A DNA stretch of 5,421 nt from Clostridia bacterium (GCA_017616925.1 JAFZXG010000042.1:1-5421), one strand, 5' to 3'; shown: positions 1 to 5,182, numbered from the stretch's first letter. The notes: generated from the letters alone by a model not told the origin. Numbers and translations are program-made.

Positions 1-120
1 GCCCGAAGGTCCTACGAATACGATAAATTCCTTGTCTTCGATATCAAGGTTAAAGTCCGATACCGCAACGACGCCGTTGGGATAGACTTTGTAGATGTTC
101 TTTAAGTTTAAACTCGACAT
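1..120 (-). CDS. ugpC: Sugar/glycerol-3-phosphate ABC transporter ATP-binding protein, UgpC/MsmX/MalK type (N-terminal fragment)
   Basis: Only the first 40 residues are in the window; the rest lies beyond the left edge. The protein starts MSSLNLKNIYKVYPNG, continues with VAVSDFNLDIEDKEFIVFVGPSG, and is cut just as Walker A (expected GPSGCGKST) begins. This pattern, an aromatic A-loop Tyr near residue 13 followed by VxxFNLDIxDxEFxVFVGPSG, is typical of the ATPases that energise carbohydrate and glycerol-3-phosphate importers (family knowledge). In Firmicutes such an ATPase is often encoded alone and shared by several importers, which fits a gene with its own promoter and no permease next to it here. 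The start is supported by AGGAGG at 126-131, 5 nt upstream of ATG. A stand-alone promoter lies at 158-186. The substrate cannot be deduced from this fragment, and the symbol reflects the family rather than a proven orthologue. Confidence 0.88.
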   Translation of the reverse strand, partial: MSSLNLKNIYKVYPNGVVAVSDFNLDIEDKEFIVFVGPSG

Positions 121-157
121 TTTTTCCTCCTGTCCGATAATTTCGGATTACCTTATT

Positions 158-186
158 ATTTTATCACTTTATTTTCTTTTTATCAA
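158..186 (-). promoter_or_regulatory. Predicted sigma-A promoter of the ugpC/msmX-type gene
   Basis: Reading the minus strand, the -35 box TTGATA is at 181-186, followed by a 17-bp spacer and the -10 box TAAAAT at 158-163. Transcription should begin near 150-152, about 30 nt before the start codon. A small inverted repeat, TCCGA / TCGGA at 133-137 and 143-147, lies in the predicted leader just upstream of the ribosome binding site. It is too short to call regulatory. Confidence 0.6.
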
Positions 187-235
187 GGGTATTTTAACCA
201 AAATTTGCCTTTATTTTTGTATAATTTGCACAAAA

Positions 236-811
236 TCAATCGAGTTCGTCAAGCGTAAGTTCGTAAGCGGGGGCAAAAGTTTTCATAAAATAGCCGATTT
301 CTTCGGATTCGTAGCCTTTTATCTCCGAAAGTATTGTCGCTTTCGCCTTCTTGAATTCGGAATTGCCAGCCTTTACTTCTTCGACGCATTTAAGGTACGC
401 CGAAAGCCTGTCGGCGTACTTTACGAGTTTATATTCTATACTGTCGCAGTCGGGCAGGATATACTTTTCGTACTCGCCTTTTAATTCTTCGGGCAGCATC
501 GCGAGTATCTTTTCGCACGCGACTTTCTCTAAGTCTTTATACGCGGTTTTTATTTCGGGATTGAAATACTTAATGGGCGTGGGAAGATCGCCCGTTATAA
601 CTTCGCCTACTTCGTGGTACTGTGCGAGAAGAACGGTCTTTTCAACGTCCGCGTTCCCGCCGAGTATCTTATTGTTGATGAGTGCGAGCGCGTGCGCGAT
701 CACGGCGACCTGCTGACTGTGTTCCATAATGTTCTCTTCCCGAACCGAACGCATAAGCGACCAACGCTTTATATACTTCATACGGTTAAGAAACGCAAAA
801 AATTTGGACAT
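236..811 (-). CDS. yfbR: YfbR-like 5'-deoxynucleotidase (HD-fold metal phosphohydrolase, HE variant)
   Basis: A 191-residue cytosolic phosphohydrolase resembling Escherichia coli YfbR over its whole length. YfbR removes the 5'-phosphate from deoxyribonucleoside monophosphates and so helps balance dNMP pools (family knowledge). Matching segments are RMKYIKRWSLMRSVR (residues 10-24; R16 and W17 match the substrate-recognising Arg-Trp), EHSQQVAVIAHALA (metal ligand H31), YHEVGEVITGDLPTPIKYFN (65-84) and KYADRLSAYLKCVEE (131-145, metal ligand D134). E70 matches the catalytic Glu and D75 the conserved Asp. The oddity is the metal-binding His-Asp doublet, here His66-Glu67 (GTG/TTC on the plus strand at 611-616). 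All other active-site positions are kept, so activity is likely but unproven. ATG is preceded by AAGGAGA (817-823) at 5 nt. The gene is probably monocistronic: its promoter is at 851-879, and the next gene downstream is 115 nt away with its own promoter. Confidence 0.93.
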   Translation of the reverse strand: MSKFFAFLNRMKYIKRWSLMRSVREENIMEHSQQVAVIAHALALINNKILGGNADVEKTVLLAQYHEVGEVITGDLPTPIKYFNPEIKTAYKDLEKVACEKILAMLPEELKGEYEKYILPDCDSIEYKLVKYADRLSAYLKCVEEVKAGNSEFKKAKATILSEIKGYESEEIGYFMKTFAPAYELTLDELD

Positions 812-850
812 AATTTTCTCCTTGTCTTTACCTTTTTATAAAGGAATTAT

Positions 851-879
851 ATTTTAACATAAAAATTCGCTTGACGCAA
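851..879 (-). promoter_or_regulatory. Predicted promoter of yfbR
   Basis: On the minus strand, -35 TTGCGT (874-879), a 17-bp spacer and -10 TAAAAT (851-856). The -10 is preceded by TGT, giving an extended -10 (TGnTAAAAT). Its -35 box shares positions 874-876 with the -35 box of the divergent thiT promoter. The predicted transcription start is near 843-845, leaving a leader of about 33 nt. Confidence 0.6.
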
Positions 880-899
880 CGGGGTTTTAAGAGTATTAT
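871..899 (+). promoter_or_regulatory. Predicted promoter of the TPP riboswitch-thiT transcript
   Basis: -35 TTGACG (871-876), spacer of exactly 17 bp, -10 TATTAT (894-899). The predicted start at about 905-908 is some 12 nt ahead of the first riboswitch helix, as expected for a riboswitch leader. The -35 box overlaps that of yfbR on the other strand, so the two polymerases probably cannot occupy the region together (inference). Confidence 0.65.
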
Positions 900-916
900 T
901 AAAATATAAATAAATA

Positions 917-990
917 TTTCGCAATGGGTGCCGAAAGGCTGAGATTACACCATCGAATCCGCGGGGTAGTTCCCGAAGGAAAGTGCGTAA
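917..990 (+). ncRNA. TPP riboswitch aptamer (THI element)
   Basis: The hallmark core is present: GGGTGCC (926-932), a minimal P3 helix GCC-GAAA-GGC (930-938), the invariant CTGAGA (939-944), then ACACCAT closing P2 with ATGG at 924-928, and the pyrophosphate-sensing arm. In that arm P4 is TCC (958-960) with GGA (978-980), and P5 is GGG / CCC (964-966 / 972-974) around a TAGTT loop. P1 is CGCA (920-923) paired with TGCG (984-987). The element binds thiamine pyrophosphate in the nascent RNA (family knowledge). Its position between a promoter and an intrinsic terminator ahead of a thiamine transporter gene supports transcriptional control: TPP bound means P1/P2 form and the terminator folds. P3 is very short and P1 is only four obvious base pairs. 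Exact boundaries are approximate. Confidence 0.93.
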
Positions 991-1001
991 CCGCAACGTA
1001 T

Positions 1002-1026
1002 AAAAGCGCCCGTCGGGGCGTTTTTT
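1002..1026 (+). terminator. Riboswitch-controlled intrinsic terminator
   Basis: AAAAGCGCCC (1002-1011) pairs with GGGCGTTTTT (1016-1025) around a four-base loop GTCG, with one G-U pair, and runs into a T6 tract (1021-1026). This is a textbook rho-independent terminator between the TPP aptamer and the thiT ribosome binding site. The 5' half of the aptamer (924-931) can pair with the terminator's 5' arm and loop (1006-1013), giving a plausible antiterminator when TPP is absent. Confidence 0.88.
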
Positions 1027-1057
1027 CGTTCCCGAAAGCGAAAAAAGGAGTGGTATT

Positions 1058-2167
1058 ATGTGGGATTTTTTAAGAACGGAATACGTTTATAACGACACAA
1101 CTTACGAAGAGTACTACAGTGTCGATCTGGGAAGACTTACCGATCTCGTTTCGTCTTTTATGCTTTACGTGACTATCGCCCTGCTTATCGCGCTTGCCGT
1201 GGCGTTCGTCGTCGTCAAACTGAAAAAAACGGATAGTCTTCCCGCGTTTTTGAAATTTACGACGGCGATAACCGTCGGATATTCGGTGTCGGTCATTGCG
1301 GTTTTGGGGTATCTCAACATCGTAGAATCCGTTATCGACGAAAAAATAAACACGAATTTCTGGCTCATAATCGCGCTGCTTATCTTTGCCGTTCTGTCAA
1401 CAGTCGTTTCGACGATACTTAAACTTAAAAATTCAAAAGCGTTTAAGCCCGTCGCTTTAGTCTGTACGGGGCTGTCTCTCGCGTATATGATCGTTATACT
1501 CTTCGTTATACCCGCCAAAAAGGCAAAGTACGAACCTTTAAGTATTTACGGTATGTACGTTATAAGCGCGCTTATCGTCGCCGTCGTGGTCGCGCTTGCG
1601 TTCTTGCTCGACAGAAAGGAAAAGACGGGCGGAACGAAAAGTATCGCTTACGCTGGAATATGTATCGCCCTATCCTTCGCGCTCTCATACGTAAAGTTCT
1701 TTACTTTGGGCGCGCAGGGCGGCTCGGTTACGTTTGCAAGCCTGTTGCCGCTTATGATATTCGCCTACAAATTCGGTGCAAAGAAAGGTTTGCTCGCGGG
1801 CGTTATTTACGGACTGTTGCAGTTTATTCAGTCGCCGCAATTCTATCAAACCATGCAAGTCTTGCTCGATTACCCGATAGCGTTCGGCGCGATAGGTCTT
1901 GCCGGAATATTCAGGGATACAGACGCGCTTAAGAACGATCTTATTAAATTCGTACTCGGTGCGACGGTAGCGGTTACTTTCAGATACGCCGCGCACGTCG
2001 TAAGCGGATACTACGTTTTCTCTTCATGGGCGTGGGAAGGCTACGGCGCGCTTGCTTACAGTTTGGTTTACAACCTGTTCTGTTTTGTTGATCTCGCGAT
2101 CGTATTAGTCCCCGCCGTAGTCATTTTCTCCAACAAAGCGGTCGTCAACAAACTGATAAATCAATAA
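1058..2167 (+). CDS. thiT: Thiamine ECF transporter S component ThiT with an N-terminal five-helix membrane extension
   Basis: A 369-residue membrane protein. Residues about 194-369 are a complete ThiT (YuaJ) S component, the thiamine-binding subunit of a group II energy-coupling factor importer. It has six predicted helices (about 195-213, 222-238, 241-258, 266-286, 296-320, 333-357). It carries QGGSV (220-224), LLDYPIAFGAIGLAGIFR (269-286), RYAAHVVSG (309-317) and WEGYGALAYSLVYN (326-339). D271, Y272, H313, Y334 and N339 align with Lactococcus lactis thiamine-site residues E84, Y85, H125, Y146 and N151; Asp in place of E84 also occurs in Bacillus subtilis YuaJ. The GxxxAxxxA pattern (G200, A204, A208) in the first ThiT helix fits the surface that docks onto EcfT. 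Residues 1-190 are not part of ThiT: an acidic, Tyr-rich start, then five helices (about 31-56, 65-88, 100-121, 131-151, 161-184) of unknown role. The TPP riboswitch upstream supports the assignment. AAGGAG (1045-1050) sits 7 nt before ATG. EcfA/EcfT genes are not in this window. Confidence 0.93.
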   Translation: MWDFLRTEYVYNDTTYEEYYSVDLGRLTDLVSSFMLYVTIALLIALAVAFVVVKLKKTDSLPAFLKFTTAITVGYSVSVIAVLGYLNIVESVIDEKINTNFWLIIALLIFAVLSTVVSTILKLKNSKAFKPVALVCTGLSLAYMIVILFVIPAKKAKYEPLSIYGMYVISALIVAVVVALAFLLDRKEKTGGTKSIAYAGICIALSFALSYVKFFTLGAQGGSVTFASLLPLMIFAYKFGAKKGLLAGVIYGLLQFIQSPQFYQTMQVLLDYPIAFGAIGLAGIFRDTDALKNDLIKFVLGATVAVTFRYAAHVVSGYYVFSSWAWEGYGALAYSLVYNLFCFVDLAIVLVPAVVIFSNKAVVNKLINQ

Positions 2168-2189
2168 AACAAATATTTTAAGCGATAAC

Positions 2190-2217
2190 GAAAGGCTCGG
2201 AATTTTCCGAGCCTTTC
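2190..2217. terminator. Shared hairpin terminator between convergent thiT and ABC permease genes
   Basis: GAAAGGCTCGGA (2190-2201) pairs perfectly with TCCGAGCCTTTC (2206-2217) around a four-base loop, giving a 12-bp stem 22 nt after the thiT stop and 26 nt beyond the permease stop on the other strand. T-rich sequence follows on the plus side (ATTTTT at 2221-2226), while the minus side has only TTT plus scattered T. It is therefore probably stronger for thiT, with some bidirectional effect. Confidence 0.82.
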
Positions 2218-2243
2218 CGTATTTTTCAGTCTGTTTTCCGATA

Positions 2244-3011
2244 TTAAACTTCGGATTTTTTGTTGACGAAATAGCCCGCTAAAATAAACGCTACGCCGTA
2301 GGCTATAGAACCTAACACGCAGGCGAGGATTCTGCCCGCGGAAACGTCTGAAACGGTAAGGCTTCTTAAAAACGAATCGATCCAAACGTCCGCAAACTTG
2401 AAACTTTCGGATTTAAGCGCGGTGTCGGCGAGTTCCAGTAAAAGCGGAATAACTATCGGTACGATAATATTCGCCGCGATAGAAGCGCCGAGTTTCTTTA
2501 TCGACGAAGCGATAAAAAATACGAGTGCGACGCCAGACATACAGACGACGTACTGACCTGCGATAAGCAGGATCGTTTCCCCGCTTAATTCCCCGAAACC
2601 CAAAAACAAGCCGCCTATAACTCCCGCAAGCGCGACTACGATCACGAACATTATTGTCGTCGCGGTAAACACGTAGATAAGTTTTGAAAAATAGTGAGCG
2701 GTACGCGAATAACCGCGGGCTATGATATTCTTTACGGTATGGCTTTCGTAATCGTCGCACACCACGATCGAAACGAAAATCGCCGAAAGCATCGAAAACG
2801 AACTCGCCGATTCAAACCCGAGTAAAAAAGACGAAAATGTAGTGGGCATAACTTCGCCACCGGGCATTTCCGCAATCTGTTCGGCATATTCCATAAGAAC
2901 CTTTGCCGTTGCACCCATTATAAACAGCATACCCGCCATTATCGCAAGGCAGATATAGAAAGATTTTTGTCTTTTTAGTTTACGGAACTCTAATTTTAAC
3001 AGGTTTTTCAT
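2244..3011 (-). CDS. ABC-2 type exporter permease subunit
   Basis: A 255-residue integral membrane protein and partner of the ATPase encoded immediately upstream. It begins with the short basic tail typical of ABC-2 permeases (MKNLLKLEFRKLKRQKSF). Six hydrophobic helices follow at about 17-36, 70-86, 108-137, 146-169, 175-195 and 228-249, with a larger external segment between helices 1 and 2. After helix 2 comes a cytoplasmic segment, DDYESHTVKNIIARGYSRTAHYFSKL in outline (residues 86-111). It resembles the E..GT.KN.L..G.SR....K stretch of bacitracin/lantibiotic-type exporters (family knowledge). The start lies 1 nt beyond the ATPase stop and no good ribosome binding site is visible, so translation is probably coupled. 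The likely role is export of, or resistance to, an amphipathic compound or peptide; the substrate is unknown. Both genes share the promoter at 3948-3976. Confidence 0.87.
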   Translation of the reverse strand: MKNLLKLEFRKLKRQKSFYICLAIMAGMLFIMGATAKVLMEYAEQIAEMPGGEVMPTTFSSFLLGFESASSFSMLSAIFVSIVVCDDYESHTVKNIIARGYSRTAHYFSKLIYVFTATTIMFVIVVALAGVIGGLFLGFGELSGETILLIAGQYVVCMSGVALVFFIASSIKKLGASIAANIIVPIVIPLLLELADTALKSESFKFADVWIDSFLRSLTVSDVSAGRILACVLGSIAYGVAFILAGYFVNKKSEV

Positions 3012-3012
3012 T

Positions 3013-3900
3013 TTACTTACCCAACCTTCCGATAAAATAATCTTCGAACTCGATCTTTTCGTTCGTGAGTTCGTAAACCCCTACTCCCGCGCCGACGAGC
3101 GATTTATTTAAAAGCGACGCGTCTTTTACTTCCGACGAAATCTCCAGCACGCCGTCTTTTACGGTAAAATTAAGTTCGGGAAATTGTGCGCGCAAAACAT
3201 CCGACGCTCTTTCTCCGTCGTCCGTTACGACTTTAAGAGAAGAACGGCAGTTCTTTTTAAGTTCTTCCGCGGAAATCTCTTCCAGGATCCCGTCGTTCAT
3301 TATGCCGTAATTCGTCGCGATCTTGCCGAGTTCGTCAAGAATATGGCTTGAGATCATAAAGGTTATGCCTTTGGCGTTCAGATCCATAATCGTGTCTCTT
3401 ATCTCTTTAATCCCCGCGGGATCGAGACCGTTTATAGGTTCGTCCAGAATCAGTATTTCGGGGTTTCCCAAAAGTGCGATCGCGATCCCGAGCCTTTGCT
3501 TCATACCGAGAGAGAACGCGCCCGCCTTTTTAGTACCCGTATCGCCGAGTCCCACGAATTCGAGAAGTCTTTTTATCTCGTCGTCAGTAGTCGGCGCAAG
3601 CAACGCAAACCTTTTCATGTTCTCTAACGCCGTTTCGCTTTTAAACAGCGCGGGGGCTTCTATCAAGGAGCCTATCTTTCTTCTTGAAAGGTCGGCTCTT
3701 TCGCCGCCGAAAAGTTTCACTTCGCCCGAAGAAGGAACGGCAAGCCCCAGAATAAGCCGCATAAGCGTGGTCTTGCCCGCGCCGTTTTTACCGATAAGCC
3801 CGTAAATGTCGCCCTTTTTTACGTGAACGGACACTTGGTTTACCACCGCACGTTCCCCGTACTTTTTGGTGAGCGATCGCGTCTCTATTACGTAGTCCAT
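3013..3900 (-). CDS. ABC transporter ATP-binding protein, bacitracin/lantibiotic exporter (BcrA/LanF-like) type
   Basis: A 295-residue soluble ATPase that would drive the permease encoded by the next gene. Visible motifs in order: A-loop Y14, Walker A GKNGAGKTT (37-45), IGSLIEAPALF (76-86), signature SLGMKQRLGIA (130-140), Walker B ILILDEP (149-155), D-loop GLDP (158-161) and switch His in SSHILDEL (H186). A C-terminal extension of roughly 80 residues follows the nucleotide-binding domain. In the IGSLIEAP segment the Q-loop glutamine is replaced by E81. This is a feature of the BcrA/LanF group that includes bacitracin and lantibiotic immunity transporters (family knowledge), and it sets the protein apart from sugar or amino-acid importers. 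ATG is preceded by AAGGAGA (3905-3911). It is the first gene of a two-gene operon. No two-component regulator or biosynthetic gene lies nearby, so a housekeeping detoxification role is as likely as peptide immunity. Confidence 0.92.
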   Translation of the reverse strand: MDYVIETRSLTKKYGERAVVNQVSVHVKKGDIYGLIGKNGAGKTTLMRLILGLAVPSSGEVKLFGGERADLSRRKIGSLIEAPALFKSETALENMKRFALLAPTTDDEIKRLLEFVGLGDTGTKKAGAFSLGMKQRLGIAIALLGNPEILILDEPINGLDPAGIKEIRDTIMDLNAKGITFMISSHILDELGKIATNYGIMNDGILEEISAEELKKNCRSSLKVVTDDGERASDVLRAQFPELNFTVKDGVLEISSEVKDASLLNKSLVGAGVGVYELTNEKIEFEDYFIGRLGK

Positions 3901-3919
3901 AATTTCTCCTTTTAAAAAT

Positions 3920-3946
3920 CTACCGTCCGCTTTTATCGGACGGTAG
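3920..3946. promoter_or_regulatory. Perfect palindrome: terminator of the upstream operon and/or operator of the ABC operon
   Basis: CTACCGTCCG (3920-3929) and CGGACGGTAG (3937-3946) form a perfect 10-bp-arm inverted repeat around a 7-nt centre. On the minus strand it follows the C_GCAxxG gene by 30 nt and is trailed by ATTTTTAAAA, a moderate U-tract. It could therefore terminate the upstream operon. It also begins one base downstream of the -10 box of the ABC operon promoter and covers the predicted start site, the classic place for a repressor operator. The sequence alone does not decide between these roles. Confidence 0.65.
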
Positions 3947-3947
3947 T

Positions 3948-3976
3948 ATTATATATCTTTTTTCTGGTTTTTGCAA
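3948..3976 (-). promoter_or_regulatory. Predicted promoter of the ABC exporter operon
   Basis: Minus strand -35 TTGCAA (3971-3976), 17-bp spacer, perfect -10 TATAAT (3948-3953). It is the best match to consensus in the window. The -35 box abuts the stop codon (3977-3979) of the upstream gene. Predicted start is near 3941, inside the palindrome at 3920-3946. Confidence 0.7.
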
Positions 3977-4405
3977 TTATCGTTTTATATATTTCTCGAC
4001 GATCTCGGCGGCAAGAGCGCAAAGGTCGGCGCAGGGGCGTTTTTCGTAGTATTCGGGCGTTCTCTCTTCGGGTACGGCGGATTTGTCTTTCAGTATCTCG
4101 CCCGAAAGCATTTCGGCGCAGATAAGAGAACCCGTTTCCGCCTTAAACTCGTCGCACGCGGATCTGATAAGTGCGTACGCGCTTGTTTTATCCTTCCCGT
4201 CGGTACGTATCGCGCCGAGAACCAACGACATACCGCTTACCGCGCCGCAAGTAAGCCTTTGTCTTGCCAGTCCGCCCCCGAAACCTATCGAAAGTTTTTT
4301 TATCGTCTCTTCCGGAAGATCGAGTTCGTCTTTAAATGCAAGCACGACGGCTTGAGCGCAGTTCAGCCCCTTTAAGAAATTGTCTTTAGCGATCTCGCCT
4401 TTCAT
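3977..4405 (-). CDS. C_GCAxxG_C_C family (putative redox-active) protein
   Basis: A 142-residue soluble protein of the C_GCAxxG_C_C family. These are small cysteine-rich proteins presumed to be redox-active or metal-binding, with no settled reaction (family knowledge). Family landmarks are GLNCAQAVVLAF (13-24, C16), IGFGGGLARQRLTCGAVSGMSLVLG (40-64 in outline, C53), CDEFKAETGSLICAEMLSG (84-102, C84 and C96) and a terminal CADLC pair (C125, C129). No signal peptide or membrane segment is present. It is the second gene of an operon, starting 5 nt after the stop of the membrane-protein gene. No convincing ribosome binding site precedes its ATG (the leader is AT-rich), so its translation probably depends on coupling. 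Spacing suggests joint function with the membrane protein, but the nature of that link cannot be read from the sequence. Confidence 0.88.
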   Translation of the reverse strand: MKGEIAKDNFLKGLNCAQAVVLAFKDELDLPEETIKKLSIGFGGGLARQRLTCGAVSGMSLVLGAIRTDGKDKTSAYALIRSACDEFKAETGSLICAEMLSGEILKDKSAVPEERTPEYYEKRPCADLCALAAEIVEKYIKR

Positions 4406-4410
4406 TTTAT

Positions 4411-5124
4411 TTAATACTGTACGCCGTTTTCGTCCAGAAGTTTTTTAAGTCTTTCGTTTTCGGCTTTAAGTGATTCGTTTTCCGCCTTTATGGTCTCTAT
4501 TTCGTCTTTATTAACGGCTATCTGCCCTTCGGAAAGAACGTTTTCGGTACGCTTTTCTCTTACCTTTATGCGAAGGATAGCGAACAGCACGAGGAACACG
4601 ATTATCGCCGCTACGAACGGAATATATTTAACGATAAGTACGGAATTGCCCAGGATCGCCATCGAGATAGCGACTTCTATATATAAAAATGCAACGTAGT
4701 CGATTATCTGCAATAAGAGATACTTGTTCTTCATCACTATATAATTACCGATGAACAGGTCGAAAAGCAAGGTCGCCATCGCGACGATGACCGTTATCTT
4801 CGAGTACGCGTCGTAAAAATCCCCGAAGTACTTGCCCACCCATACCATAATGAGAAACAGTACCGACGATATGACAACCAAAGCCGCGGTGATAATGCCG
4901 ACCTTGTTTCTCTTAACTACCGCTTCCGAGGCGTTGAGAAGGCAGATACCGGCAAGGAACGTGATAAGCACCGACAAAAGAATATTGCCGACGACTTCGG
5001 TCATAGAGATTATCGAGAACAATAATCCAAGCCCTAATAAACCGGCGATCGCAACGCTTGCGATGGCTACGTAAGAAATGATCTTTCTCAGTTTTTTCTT
5101 GTTTTCGGAATAATTTTCAACCAT
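4411..5124 (-). CDS. Uncharacterised six-helix membrane protein with C-terminal coiled coil
   Basis: A 237-residue protein I do not recognise. A short basic N-terminus (NKKKLRK, 8-14) is followed by six hydrophobic segments at about 15-40, 43-64, 75-97, 109-131, 137-159 and 161-184. A basic stop-transfer stretch (RIKVREKR, 185-192) follows. The last about 30 residues form a predicted coiled coil: heptad positions a = I209, N216, N223, L230 and d = I212, L219, L226. Asn at two a positions is typical of parallel dimeric zippers (general knowledge). Topology with an even helix number and basic flanks suggests both ends are cytoplasmic. No enzyme, transporter or receptor motif is visible. ATG is preceded by AAGGAGA (5130-5136) at 5 nt, and a promoter lies at 5155-5182. 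It is the first gene of an operon with the C_GCAxxG_C_C protein. A scaffold or sensor role is possible, but this is speculation. Confidence 0.82.
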   Translation of the reverse strand: MVENYSENKKKLRKIISYVAIASVAIAGLLGLGLLFSIISMTEVVGNILLSVLITFLAGICLLNASEAVVKRNKVGIITAALVVISSVLFLIMVWVGKYFGDFYDAYSKITVIVAMATLLFDLFIGNYIVMKNKYLLLQIIDYVAFLYIEVAISMAILGNSVLIVKYIPFVAAIIVFLVLFAILRIKVREKRTENVLSEGQIAVNKDEIETIKAENESLKAENERLKKLLDENGVQY

Positions 5125-5154
5125 AACGATCTCCTTTTTTTGTCCTTTGTTAGT

Positions 5155-5182
5155 ATTATACCACTTTTAATAAAAATGTAAA
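5155..5182 (-). promoter_or_regulatory. Predicted extended -10 promoter of the membrane protein / C_GCAxxG operon
   Basis: Minus strand -35 TTTACA (5177-5182), 16-bp spacer, perfect -10 TATAAT (5155-5160) preceded by TGG (extended -10). The -35 box overlaps the base of the terminator hairpin at 5179-5227. The predicted start is near 5148, giving a leader of about 24 nt that carries the AAGGAGA ribosome binding site. Confidence 0.68.

Noticed and set aside
133..147. Small hairpin TCCGA/TCGGA ahead of the ugpC ribosome binding site
   Set aside because: A 5-bp stem with a 5-nt loop is easily met by chance, and no attenuator or U-tract accompanies it.
95..484. Plus-strand open frame of 129 codons
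   Set aside because: It overlaps the ugpC start, its promoter and most of yfbR on the other strand. It has no ribosome binding site, and its protein is compositionally odd (Phe/Tyr rich). It is the complement of a well-supported gene.
351..841. Plus-strand frames at 351-716 and 614-841 inside and beyond yfbR
   Set aside because: They are antisense to conserved YfbR motifs, lack initiation signals and have Ser-rich shadow-type composition.
1165..1996. Frames inside thiT (minus 1165-1518, plus 1660-1932, minus 1685-1996)
   Set aside because: All lie within the ThiT gene, which is supported by family motifs, riboswitch and ribosome binding site. The alternatives are Arg/Thr-rich shadows.
2413..2914. 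Minus-strand frames at 2413-2760 and 2732-2914 inside the ABC permease
   Set aside because: They are same-strand, different-frame shadows with Arg-rich composition and no start signals; the permease frame has clear helices and coupling to the ATPase.
3323..3805. Plus-strand 160-codon frame
   Set aside because: It is antisense to the ATPase, covering its Walker A, signature and Walker B. Its Ser/Pro/Ile-rich product is typical of the complement of GC-biased codons.
3920..3946. Palindrome considered as a transposon end or recombination site
   Set aside because: There is no second copy, transposase or target duplication in the window; promoter and terminator context explains it better.
3971..4375. 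Plus-strand frames at 3971-4375 and 4083-4355
   Set aside because: They are antisense to the C_GCAxxG_C_C gene, whose cysteine pattern is recognisable; no ribosome binding sites were found.
4490..5074. Plus-strand frames at 4490-4699 and 4832-5074
   Set aside because: They are complements of the membrane-protein gene with Thr/Ile/Ala-rich products and no initiation signals.
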